Assembly (NCBI GenBank): GCA_002345925.1
Contig: DDWM01000049.1
Coordinates: 1-64,000 of the forward strand
From: Actinobacteria bacterium UBA2286
GTDB taxonomy: Bacteria > Actinomycetota > Coriobacteriia > Anaerosomatales > Anaerosomataceae
Reading direction: 5' to 3'
DNA: 64,000 nucleotides
Position numbers and translations under genes: made by a program. Shown here piece after piece: positions 1-6,784 of this stretch. A model generated the notes under the pieces. The model worked only from the letters and a program-made list of their open reading frames with translations, was not told where the DNA came from and did not search any database. Positions within the stretch are counted from its first letter, which is position 1, and every line of letters begins with the position of its first letter.

Positions 1-468
1 CCAGAACCAGAACCAGAACCAGAGACGCCGCAAGCCACCGTCTATGCGCTCCTGGAGGAGCTAATCGACTCTGGAGCCTCGCTTGCGCCTGGTGATATCT
101 CGGGTGCCGAACCCGCCCCTGAAGCCGTCCGGACGACTGTGCCGGAGGTGAGGATACACGCCGAGCCATCACCGGTCCCGCCGTCGCCGGGAAGCGTGCT
201 CTCATCGGCGAGTGGCATCGCCGCAGCGCGAGTTGCGGTCGCCGGGACTCCGTCCGGGGCCCCGGATCTTGGGCTGTCTGCTCGGCCGAATGAGCAGAAT
301 GGTGACATGGCGGAGTATCGCTTGGTTTCTGCTGTTGAACTCGAATTCACGTCGGGGGATGGCAGGGTTGGAGTCAGACGCGGCACCCGCGCCTTCGCTG
401 AGTTCCAGCGTCTGGCTGCAATGCTCCTGAGCGACATCGCGGATTCTCGGCAGGATCGAGACGTCTAA
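1..468 (+). CDS. 3' end of an unidentified protein, 5' truncated by the window edge
   Basis: Frame 1 is open from the first base to a TAA at 466-468, giving the last 155 residues of a protein whose start lies outside the window. It opens with a Pro-Glu repeat encoded by a CCAGAA hexamer run, then a low-complexity Pro/Ala/Ser-rich linker. The last ~50 residues look folded, with a short beta-like segment (AEYRLVSAVELEFTSG) and a helix (EFQRLAAMLLSDIAD). I do not recognise the family. It lies 111 bp upstream of pilB on the same strand, so it may belong to the pilus locus, but that is only positional. Reading-frame choice is supported by continuous openness and by codon bias toward G/C in third positions. 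Confidence 0.55.
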   Translation, partial: PEPEPEPETPQATVYALLEELIDSGASLAPGDISGAEPAPEAVRTTVPEVRIHAEPSPVPPSPGSVLSSASGIAAARVAVAGTPSGAPDLGLSARPNEQNGDMAEYRLVSAVELEFTSGDGRVGVRRGTRAFAEFQRLAAMLLSDIADSRQDRDV

Positions 469-579
469 CGCAACGCCGCATGCACGCAATTGCCCTCAAA
501 TGTCGTACGATGGTTCCGCACGGCTGGGGGTAGTGTGTTGTCGTGCAATCCGTTCGGTTACGCGTAGGGAGTTTTACCA

Positions 580-2250
580 GTGGCGGAAGCGGGTCAGCGG
601 CTAGGTCAGCTCCTCCAGCGCGCAGGTGTTATCACTGAGCGTCAGCTGAACGACGCCCTTGAGGTGCACAAAGCGACAGCCAGCCCGATTGGGCGCGTCC
701 TCGTCGACCTTGGCTATGCGACACAAGGCTCGATCCTCGCCGTCATGGCTAGACAAATCGGGATTCCGTACATCGATTTCTCCGACAGACAGCCCGATCC
801 ACACGCTATCTCAATCGTCCCTCGTGACTTAGCCGCGCGGTATACCTTGATGCCGGTGGAGTTTGATGATGATAACCACCTCGTCGTCGCGATGGCTGAC
901 CCGCAGAACGTGCTTGCCCTCGATGACCTGCGAATCATAACCGGGTATGAGATTCGCCCTGCGATATCGACCAAGGATGACATCCTTGCGGCGATCGAGG
1001 ACTACTACAAGGTCGCGGCACATGTCGACACTGACTTCCTTACAGGGGATGAGGGGCTCAACCTTGACCTCGAAGCGCTAACGGAGGTCTCTGATGAGGC
1101 TCCCATCGTCAAGTTGGTCAACTACATCATCAACAAGGCGGTCACCGACCGAGCTTCTGATATCCACATCGAGCCGCAGGAGAAGGATCTTCGCGTCCGC
1201 TATCGCGTGGACGGCGTGCTTCATGAGGTCATGAGAAGCCCCAAGGCAACCCAGCAGGCGATCATAAGTCGATTCAAGATCATGGCGGACATGGATATCG
1301 CCGAGAATCGCAAGCCCCAGGACGGGCACACTGCTCTGACGGTTGCAGGACACAAGCTGGACTTCCGCGTTTCCACGCTCCCGACTGTGTACGGCGAGCG
1401 CATCGTCCTTCGTATCCTACGCAAGGACAGCATCATGCTCCGACTTGAGGATCTTGGTTTCTTGCCGGGAGCCCTCGAGCGGTTTGAGTCGTCGTTTCGC
1501 AAGCCATATGGCGCCATCCTTGTGACCGGTCCGACCGGTTCTGGTAAGTCGACAACACTATATGGCGCTGTGAACGTTCTCAATGACCCCGGCAAGCACA
1601 TCCTCACAGCCGAGGACCCGGTTGAGTACCGATTGCCAGGCGTCAATCAGATTCAGACCAACGCTCGGGCCGGCCTGACGTTCGCCAAGGCTCTCCGGTC
1701 GTTCTTGCGCTGCTCACCCGACATCATTCTCGTCGGTGAGATTCGCGACCAGGAGACCGCAAAGATCGCAATCGAGTCCGCCCTTACTGGACACCTTGTG
1801 CTGTCAACGCTGCACACGAACGACGCGCCCGGCGCCGTTACCCGCCTCACTGAAATGGGCGTCGAGCCGTTCCTGGTGGCGTCAGCCGTGGATTGCGTGT
1901 TGGCCCAGAGGCTCGCGCGCAGGTTGTGTTCGGAGTGCAAGGAGGAGTACGTTCCCATCGAACAGGCTCTTCTGGACGCGGGTTACGATCCTGAGAACCT
2001 TCCGGAGAAGCTCTTCAGGCCGGTGGGATGCAAGAAATGCGGAGGAACTGGCTACAGAGGCCGAATGGGCCTTCATGAGGTCATGCTGCTGAGCGAGGAG
2101 ATTGGGGATCTCACCGTGAAAGAGGCTACTGCCGACGAAATCAAGCGAATGGCGGTAGCTCAAGGCATGCTGACGCTCAAACAAGACGGGCTCGAGAAGG
2201 TACGCATGGGGATGACGTCGATCGAAGAGATCATGCGAGTCGTCGCCTAG
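580..2250 (+). CDS. pilB: Type IV pilus assembly ATPase PilB (GspE/PulE family)
   Basis: Hexameric cytoplasmic ATPase that powers pilin polymerisation at the inner-membrane platform. 556 residues, usual family length. An N-terminal MshEN/GspE-N region (about 1-150) is followed by the secretion-ATPase core: Walker A GPTGSGKSTT near residue 317, Walker B region with LVGEIRDQET near 384, and the His box TLHTND near 410. A four-cysteine zinc motif (CSEC...CKKC, about 449-490) is typical of PilB and absent from PilT. The GTG start at 580 follows a purine-rich GTAGGGAG. It heads the order pilB-pilT-pilC-pilin, the standard motor/platform/filament arrangement. The family assignment is firm; the PilB rather than GspE name rests on the pilT and pilMNO genes nearby. 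Confidence 0.96.
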   Translation: MAEAGQRLGQLLQRAGVITERQLNDALEVHKATASPIGRVLVDLGYATQGSILAVMARQIGIPYIDFSDRQPDPHAISIVPRDLAARYTLMPVEFDDDNHLVVAMADPQNVLALDDLRIITGYEIRPAISTKDDILAAIEDYYKVAAHVDTDFLTGDEGLNLDLEALTEVSDEAPIVKLVNYIINKAVTDRASDIHIEPQEKDLRVRYRVDGVLHEVMRSPKATQQAIISRFKIMADMDIAENRKPQDGHTALTVAGHKLDFRVSTLPTVYGERIVLRILRKDSIMLRLEDLGFLPGALERFESSFRKPYGAILVTGPTGSGKSTTLYGAVNVLNDPGKHILTAEDPVEYRLPGVNQIQTNARAGLTFAKALRSFLRCSPDIILVGEIRDQETAKIAIESALTGHLVLSTLHTNDAPGAVTRLTEMGVEPFLVASAVDCVLAQRLARRLCSECKEEYVPIEQALLDAGYDPENLPEKLFRPVGCKKCGGTGYRGRMGLHEVMLLSEEIGDLTVKEATADEIKRMAVAQGMLTLKQDGLEKVRMGMTSIEEIMRVVA

Positions 2251-2298
2251 GTATAGCGTTGCAGAATCGCCGCTTGTTCTGTGGGAGGAGTGCGGCCG

Positions 2299-3363
2299 AT
2301 GGTGGACTTGAACGGACTACTCGCTAAGCTCGTGGAGTTGAACGGCTCGGATCTGCATCTCACTGTTGGTATGCCGCCGGTCATGCGGATCAACGGGACA
2401 CTCGTCCCGACTGATAACCCGCGTTTGACGCCGCGCGATACCAAAGAGATGATTTACGCCATTTTGCGTCAAGAGCAGCGCGAGAAGCTCGAGCGCGAAT
2501 GGGAGTTCGACTTTGCGTATGCTCTGCCCGGTGTCGCAAGATTCCGGGTCAACGGGTACTTCCAGAGAGACAGCCTTGGCGCAGCGTTTCGTCACATCCC
2601 GGTAGGTATCAAGCCGTTCGAAGAGCTTGGACTCCCAAAGATCCTTCCCGAGCTATGCAAGAAGCCGAGAGGTTTCGTACTGGTCACCGGACCCACTGGA
2701 TCTGGAAAGTCCACAACTCTCGCTTCTATGCTCGACTACGTGAACTCCACACAAGAGCTCCATATCATCACGATCGAGGACCCGATCGAGTATCTGCATC
2801 AGCATCGCAAGTCGGTCATCAATCAGCGCGAAGTCGGAGCCGACACGCACAGTTTCTCCAGCGCTCTCAAGTACATTCTTCGCCAGGATCCAGACGTGAT
2901 CATGATCGGGGAGATGCGCGACCTCGAGACCGTCGCCGCTGCATTGACTGCCGCCGAGACGGGACACCTTGTGTTCGCGACTCTCCACACGCAAGATGCC
3001 GCGCAGACAATTGACCGCGTAATCGACGTGTTTCCTCCGTACCAGCAGCAACAGGTCCGCATACAGTTGGCCGGAACGCTTCAAGGCATCGTGAGCCAGC
3101 AGCTGCTCCCGACTGCTGACGGCGCGAGTCGGGTGATCGCTTGTGAGGTGCTGATTCCTACGTCCGGAATCCGTAATATGATCCGCGAGGGCAAGACGCA
3201 CCAGCTGATGAGCGCGATGCAGGCAGGTCAGCAGTATGGTATGGTCACGATGGATCAGAGCCTTGCGGATCTTCATAGGCGTGGGCTTGTGACTTTGGAT
3301 TACGCTCTTCAGAGAGCCGTCGATCCGAACGTGCTTCGCGCGCTGCTGGGTCATGCGTCGTAG
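2299..3363 (+). CDS. pilT: Twitching motility / pilus retraction ATPase PilT
   Basis: Retraction ATPase that depolymerises type IV pili. 354 residues with Walker A GPTGSGKSTT (about residue 131), the Asp box, Walker B (VIMIGEMRD), the His box (TLHTQDA) and, near the C terminus, SGIRNMIREGK, the family's AIRNLIRE retraction motif. It has no tetracysteine zinc motif, unlike PilB. I chose ATG 2299 because GGAGGAG lies about 10 bases upstream; an in-frame GTG at 2281 would place the ribosome site inside the gene. It lies 48 bp after pilB and 24 bp before pilC, so co-transcription is likely. Its presence implies retractile pili, for twitching, DNA uptake or surface sensing, rather than a one-way secretion pseudopilus. 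Confidence 0.95.
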   Translation: MVDLNGLLAKLVELNGSDLHLTVGMPPVMRINGTLVPTDNPRLTPRDTKEMIYAILRQEQREKLEREWEFDFAYALPGVARFRVNGYFQRDSLGAAFRHIPVGIKPFEELGLPKILPELCKKPRGFVLVTGPTGSGKSTTLASMLDYVNSTQELHIITIEDPIEYLHQHRKSVINQREVGADTHSFSSALKYILRQDPDVIMIGEMRDLETVAAALTAAETGHLVFATLHTQDAAQTIDRVIDVFPPYQQQQVRIQLAGTLQGIVSQQLLPTADGASRVIACEVLIPTSGIRNMIREGKTHQLMSAMQAGQQYGMVTMDQSLADLHRRGLVTLDYALQRAVDPNVLRALLGHAS

Positions 3364-3387
3364 GTAGGTCAGAAAGAAGGGGGCCTC

Positions 3388-4605
3388 GTGGCCACTACTG
3401 TCACCTTCAAGTACAGCGTTCGCGATAAGGCGGGCAAGGTAGTCGCCGGCAAGCTTGAGGGCGAGAGCCGAGAGGCTGTCGCGTCCAAGTTGCGGCAGAT
3501 GGGCTACATCATCCTCGATTTGAACGAGGATAGGTTTGCCGCGATTAGCAAGATCCAGTTCGGCACGACCATCAAGATGAAGGACATCACGATCTTCGCG
3601 CGCCAGTTTGCGACGATGATCAACGCGGGTCTTTCGCTGACGAAGTGCCTGAGCATCCTCGGCGGGCAGTCTGAGAGCAAGGAACTGCGAGAGGTCATCG
3701 GGCAGGTCGGGCGCGACGTGGAAGCGGGTCAGTCGCTTTCTGAGGCGATGGCAAAACACCCCAAGCCGTTTCCGCCGATCTTCATCAACATGGTACGCGC
3801 CGGTGAGACCGGTGGTGTGCTCGATGAGGTTCTGCTTCGAGTGGCAGACCACTTCGAGCGTGACGCATCGCTGAAGGCGAAGATCAAGTCCGCAATGACG
3901 TACCCGATCGCGATGGGTTCGCTGGTCTTGATCGTCTTGGTCGCGATGATGGTATTCGTTGTACCTACATTCCAGAAGATGTTCAGTGACATGGGCGGCG
4001 AGCTGCCGTTGCCGACGCAGATTCTTGTTTCGATTTCCGATGGCGTGCGCGGATGGCCCGGAGTCATAGTTCTTGTAGGCAGCATAGCTGCGTACATCGC
4101 TTTCAAGTTTTGGGTTGGTACCGAGTCTGGCCGTTTCATTTGGGACGGCATCAAGCTACGCCTTCCCGTAATTGGGGGTATGGTTCGGAAGCTGGCTCTC
4201 GCCAGGTTCACGAGAACGTTCGGCACGCTGGTCGCGGCCGGAGTCCCAATCCTGTCGGCCTTGGATATCGTCTCCGAGACGGCGGGCAACGAAGTCGTTT
4301 CTCGGGCGGTCAAGAAGGTGCGCTCGGCCATCAAAGAGGGCGAGACGATTGCCAAGCCGCTAGGGGAGTCGCCAGTCTTTCCCTCGATGTTGGTTCAGAT
4401 GATTGCGGTCGGCGAGGAGACTGGTGCCCTTGACGCGATGCTCTCCAAGATCGCCGACTTCTATGATGAAGAAGTCTCGACAGCAGTCGACGGCCTCACA
4501 TCACTCATCGAGCCGCTCATGATGGCGACCCTGGGTGTTATCGTTGGTGGCATCGTCATTGCCCTTTACATGCCGATGTTCCAGGTCATCACGCTCGTCA
4601 AGTGA
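3388..4605 (+). CDS. pilC: Type IV pilus inner-membrane platform protein PilC (GspF family)
   Basis: Polytopic platform protein that couples PilB/PilT to pilin insertion and extraction. 405 residues with two GspF domains (about 70-195 and 270-395), each with the family pattern (FARQFATMINAGLSL in the first, FTRTFGTLVAAGVPI in the second), and three clear hydrophobic segments near 170-195, 220-240 and 375-400. The start is GTG 3388 behind AAGGGGG. Co-directional with pilB and pilT and followed by the pilin genes. Length and domain order are normal for the family; nothing unusual seen. Confidence 0.95.
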   Translation: MATTVTFKYSVRDKAGKVVAGKLEGESREAVASKLRQMGYIILDLNEDRFAAISKIQFGTTIKMKDITIFARQFATMINAGLSLTKCLSILGGQSESKELREVIGQVGRDVEAGQSLSEAMAKHPKPFPPIFINMVRAGETGGVLDEVLLRVADHFERDASLKAKIKSAMTYPIAMGSLVLIVLVAMMVFVVPTFQKMFSDMGGELPLPTQILVSISDGVRGWPGVIVLVGSIAAYIAFKFWVGTESGRFIWDGIKLRLPVIGGMVRKLALARFTRTFGTLVAAGVPILSALDIVSETAGNEVVSRAVKKVRSAIKEGETIAKPLGESPVFPSMLVQMIAVGEETGALDAMLSKIADFYDEEVSTAVDGLTSLIEPLMMATLGVIVGGIVIALYMPMFQVITLVK

Positions 4606-4690
4606 TTTGCGACACTAATCCTGCAAAAGAATTCGCTATGTTTTGCTAAAGGTGGGCATTCGCACGCCGATAAACAATGTGTGGTCAGTT

Positions 4691-4707
4691 GGGAGACGCG
4701 GTCTCCC
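4691..4707 (+). promoter_or_regulatory. Hairpin in the leader of the first pilin gene
   Basis: A perfect 7-bp stem (GGGAGAC / GTCTCCC) with a 3-base loop ends just before the pilin Shine-Dalgarno AAGGAGGTG. Such a stem near a 5' end or RBS can protect an abundant mRNA or modulate ribosome access. The second pilin copy lacks it. Function is inferred only. Confidence 0.45.
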
Positions 4708-4715
4708 TAGTAGAA

Positions 4716-5143
4716 GGAGGTGGGCATCCATGCGGATGTTCAGGAAGGATGAGGGTTTCACCCTCGTCGAGCTCATGGTCGTCGTTCTTATTATCGGTAT
4801 TCTTGTTGCCATCGCGATCCCGGTCTTCAACTCTGCGTCTGAGAGCGCCCGGCTTCGCACCTGCCAGTCGAACCAGCGCACCATCGAAGGTGCTGTCCAG
4901 CAGTACCTGGCCTCGAACCCGACGGTAACCTGGGCTTCGTCTGTCATCAACACCACCAACGTTCTGACCTCTGGCACGGCGCCGTACATCAAGACCGCTC
5001 CCACCTGCCCGAGCGCAGCAGCGGCTTCGAACTTCTACGGCTGCAATGCTAGCGGTACCGTCACAGCCGACAACCTTGCCACCGCCGGAACCGTTCCTGC
5101 AACGGGCTTCACCTCCGGTACATGGGCCCACACGCACTTCTAG
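4716..5143 (+). repeat. Tandem duplication, copy 1 (pilin gene with its RBS)
   Basis: This segment and 5240-5667 align without gaps at about 97-98% identity (about 10 differences by eye). The repeat starts within the Shine-Dalgarno and stops at the stop codon. All differences lie in the first half; the last ~215 bp are identical, suggesting recent duplication or gene conversion. Confidence 0.9.
4730..5143 (+). CDS. pilA: Type IV major pilin, copy 1
   Basis: Structural subunit of the pilus fibre. 137 residues: a short 9-residue leader ending in Gly, prepilin peptidase cleavage G9^F10, then the class signature FTLVELMVVVLIIGILVAI with Glu at mature position 5 and the N-terminal hydrophobic helix. 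The rest is a short Ser/Thr/Ala-rich globular domain with three cysteines (45, 93, 105). The start ATG 4730 follows AAGGAGGTG with ideal spacing; upstream in-frame starts lack this. It differs from copy 2 at four residues only (5, 7, 38, 66). Flanked by a leader hairpin and a downstream hairpin, both consistent with high expression. Confidence 0.95.
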   Translation: MRMFRKDEGFTLVELMVVVLIIGILVAIAIPVFNSASESARLRTCQSNQRTIEGAVQQYLASNPTVTWASSVINTTNVLTSGTAPYIKTAPTCPSAAAASNFYGCNASGTVTADNLATAGTVPATGFTSGTWAHTHF

Positions 5144-5164
5144 GTCTTCTTGATTTGTACTTCA

Positions 5165-5198
5165 CGGAAGGCCGATGACATCAGTCACCGGCCTTCCG
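5165..5198 (+). terminator. Hairpin between the two pilin genes
   Basis: Stem CGGAAGGCCG (5165-5174) pairs perfectly with CGGCCTTCCG (5189-5198) across a 14-base loop. No clear T run follows, so it may be a partial terminator or a 3' stabilising hairpin for the first pilin mRNA. A hairpin with the same GAAGGCCG core follows copy 2. Confidence 0.6.
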
Positions 5199-5239
5199 CA
5201 TGAAGTCCTCAATGTATACCTGTGCTTGATCTAAGAAGG

Positions 5240-5667
5240 GGAGGTGGGCATCCATGCGGATGTTCAAGAAGTCTGAGGGTTTCACCCTCGTCGAGCTCAT
5301 GGTCGTAGTTCTCATTATCGGTATTCTTGTTGCCATCGCGATCCCGGTCTTCAACTCTGCGTCTGCGAGCGCCCGGCTTCGCACCTGCCAGTCGAACCAG
5401 CGCACGATCGAAGGGGCTGTCCAGCAGTACCTGGCCTCGAACCCGACTGCAACCTGGGCTTCGTCTGTCATCAACACCACCAACGTTCTGACCTCTGGCA
5501 CGGCGCCGTACATCAAGACCGCTCCCACCTGCCCGAGCGCAGCAGCGGCTTCGAACTTCTACGGCTGCAATGCTAGCGGTACCGTCACAGCCGACAACCT
5601 TGCCACCGCCGGAACCGTTCCTGCAACGGGCTTCACCTCCGGTACATGGGCCCACACGCACTTCTAG
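5240..5667 (+). repeat. Tandem duplication, copy 2 (pilin gene with its RBS)
   Basis: Second unit of the tandem repeat, offset 524 bp from copy 1. It begins at the shared GGAGGTGGGCATCC just before the ATG and ends at the stop codon. The sequences upstream and downstream of the unit are not similar beyond the hairpin core. Confidence 0.9.
5254..5667 (+). CDS. pilA: Type IV major pilin, copy 2
   Basis: 137-residue prepilin almost identical to the preceding gene: leader MRMFKKSEG, cleavage before Phe10, Glu5 of the mature form, then the hydrophobic assembly helix. Substitutions versus copy 1 are R5K and D7S in the leader, E38A at the end of the helix region and V66A; the C-terminal half is identical in protein and DNA. 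The SD GGGGAGGTG precedes ATG 5254. The two leader changes do not disturb the Gly/Phe cleavage site, so both products should be processed by the PilD encoded next. Two near-identical pilins could serve dosage or antigenic/functional variation by recombination; which applies is not visible here. Confidence 0.94.
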   Translation: MRMFKKSEGFTLVELMVVVLIIGILVAIAIPVFNSASASARLRTCQSNQRTIEGAVQQYLASNPTATWASSVINTTNVLTSGTAPYIKTAPTCPSAAAASNFYGCNASGTVTADNLATAGTVPATGFTSGTWAHTHF

Positions 5668-5687
5668 GTTGACCAGATAGTCTCCAT

Positions 5688-5719
5688 CGAAGGCCGTCGG
5701 CTAATGTCGGCGGCCTTCG
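5688..5719 (+). terminator. Hairpin after the second pilin gene
   Basis: CGAAGGCCG (5688-5696) pairs with CGGCCTTCG (5711-5719), 14-base loop. It shares its stem core with the hairpin behind pilin copy 1 and lies between the pilin stop and the pilD start, so it probably separates high pilin expression from pilD. Confidence 0.6.
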
Positions 5720-5784
5720 GCGTTCCTTGTGGCTCTGTGAACTGGTACCCTGTCGAAGTCAGATCTCTCGGGAGGTATCGCTCC

Positions 5785-6621
5785 GTGGCTCTCATCCCTG
5801 AATGGTACTTCCATCTTTCCGTGGGGCTCTTTGGGTTGCTCTTTGGGAGCCTTGCCAATGTCATCATCTGGCGCGTTCCCCGCGGCGAGTCGATTGTGTC
5901 ACCCGGGTCACACTGTCCCTCGTGTGGACGCGAGATTCGCTGGTTCGACAATGTCCCGGTCCTCTCCTGGCTTGTGCTTCGCGCACGGTGCAGGGATTGT
6001 GGATCCCGCATCTCCGTCAGATACCCGGTCGTCGAAGTGATTTCCGGTCTGCTGTGGTTGCTTGCGGCTCTCCTCTGGGGCATGACGTTTCGTACCGCTT
6101 TCGGCATAGCACTCTTCTATCTCTTGTTGGTGCTGACCTACATCGACCTTGATCACTTACGGCTTCCTAATCCGATCGTCGCGACCTTGGCCGGAGTCGG
6201 GCTTGTCGGCACAGTAGCCTCTCAGTTGACTGGTCGGCCCATACTTCCTCTGTTCGAGGGAGCAGGGCTCCTGGCAAGCCCCGCGGCATATGCCGCGGTC
6301 GGCGTGCTGATCGGGCTCGGAGTGAGCGCCCTGATGGCGGGGAGCTATGCGCTCATCCGTAAGACCGCAGGGCTCGGCATGGGGGACATCAAGCTGCTGG
6401 CAGTCCTTGGAATCTTCTATGGACCTTATGTGCTCATGGTTCTTCTGTTTGGGAGTATCATCGGTTCCGTAATAGGTGGAGTGCTGATGATTGGCAAGAA
6501 AGACTCGGGGGAGCCAGCAAGAGTTCCGTTCGGTCCATTTCTTGCGATTGCGAGTCTTGTCGTCGCCGCGTGGGGACCGGCGATTTGGGCTTGGTACATG
6601 GGGATTGCCCGCCTGGGATAG
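5785..6621 (+). CDS. pilD: Prepilin peptidase PilD (A24 family, leader peptidase / N-methyltransferase)
   Basis: Membrane aspartyl protease that cleaves the pilin and minor-pilin leaders after Gly and N-methylates the new N terminus. 278 residues: an N-terminal domain with the paired zinc cysteines (HCPSCGREIRW ... ARCRDCGSRI) and the two catalytic Asp motifs, one in YIDLDHLRLP and the other in the GxGD-type GLGMGDIKLL. About eight hydrophobic segments. I chose GTG 5785 because GGAGGT lies 8 bases upstream; a longer version from 5704 would overlap the terminator hairpin. Placed between pilins and minor pilins, its substrates. Confidence 0.94.
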   Translation: MALIPEWYFHLSVGLFGLLFGSLANVIIWRVPRGESIVSPGSHCPSCGREIRWFDNVPVLSWLVLRARCRDCGSRISVRYPVVEVISGLLWLLAALLWGMTFRTAFGIALFYLLLVLTYIDLDHLRLPNPIVATLAGVGLVGTVASQLTGRPILPLFEGAGLLASPAAYAAVGVLIGLGVSALMAGSYALIRKTAGLGMGDIKLLAVLGIFYGPYVLMVLLFGSIIGSVIGGVLMIGKKDSGEPARVPFGPFLAIASLVVAAWGPAIWAWYMGIARLG

Positions 6622-6733
6622 CCACAAGAACCGGTGCGGGTACAATTACCTTTGGTAGCAGTTTATTGAGTTGCGGTGAATCCCGTCACATGTACGTCAA
6701 GTGAGTGCCAACTGCTGCCGATAACGTCAATAT

Positions 6734-6773
6734 GAGCGGTCTCGAATGATCCGCTCGATTCGGCTGTGAGCCG
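6734..6773 (+). promoter_or_regulatory. Pair of inverted repeats upstream of the minor-pilin genes
   Basis: Two consecutive hairpins lie in the 163-bp gap before the minor-pilin genes: GAGCGG/CCGCTC (6734-6756) and TCGGCT-GTG-AGCCGA (about 6760-6774). A TACAAT hexamer at 6641-6646 could be a -10 element but has no good -35. The role, as leader structure or weak terminator of pilD, is open. Confidence 0.35.
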
Positions 6774-6784
6774 ACGACTGGGGC

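Noticed and set aside
2653..3852. 399-codon open frame on the minus strand
   Set aside because: It lies antisense to pilT and pilC, has no SD or family motif, and its openness follows from the GC-rich codon use of the real genes.
4606..4700. Sigma-54 promoter for pilin
   Set aside because: Looked for the GG-N10-GC pattern typical of pilin promoters in other groups; no match with proper spacing was found.
4716..5667. CRISPR or other short-repeat array at the pilin locus
   Set aside because: The repeat is a two-copy gene-length duplication, not short spaced repeats.
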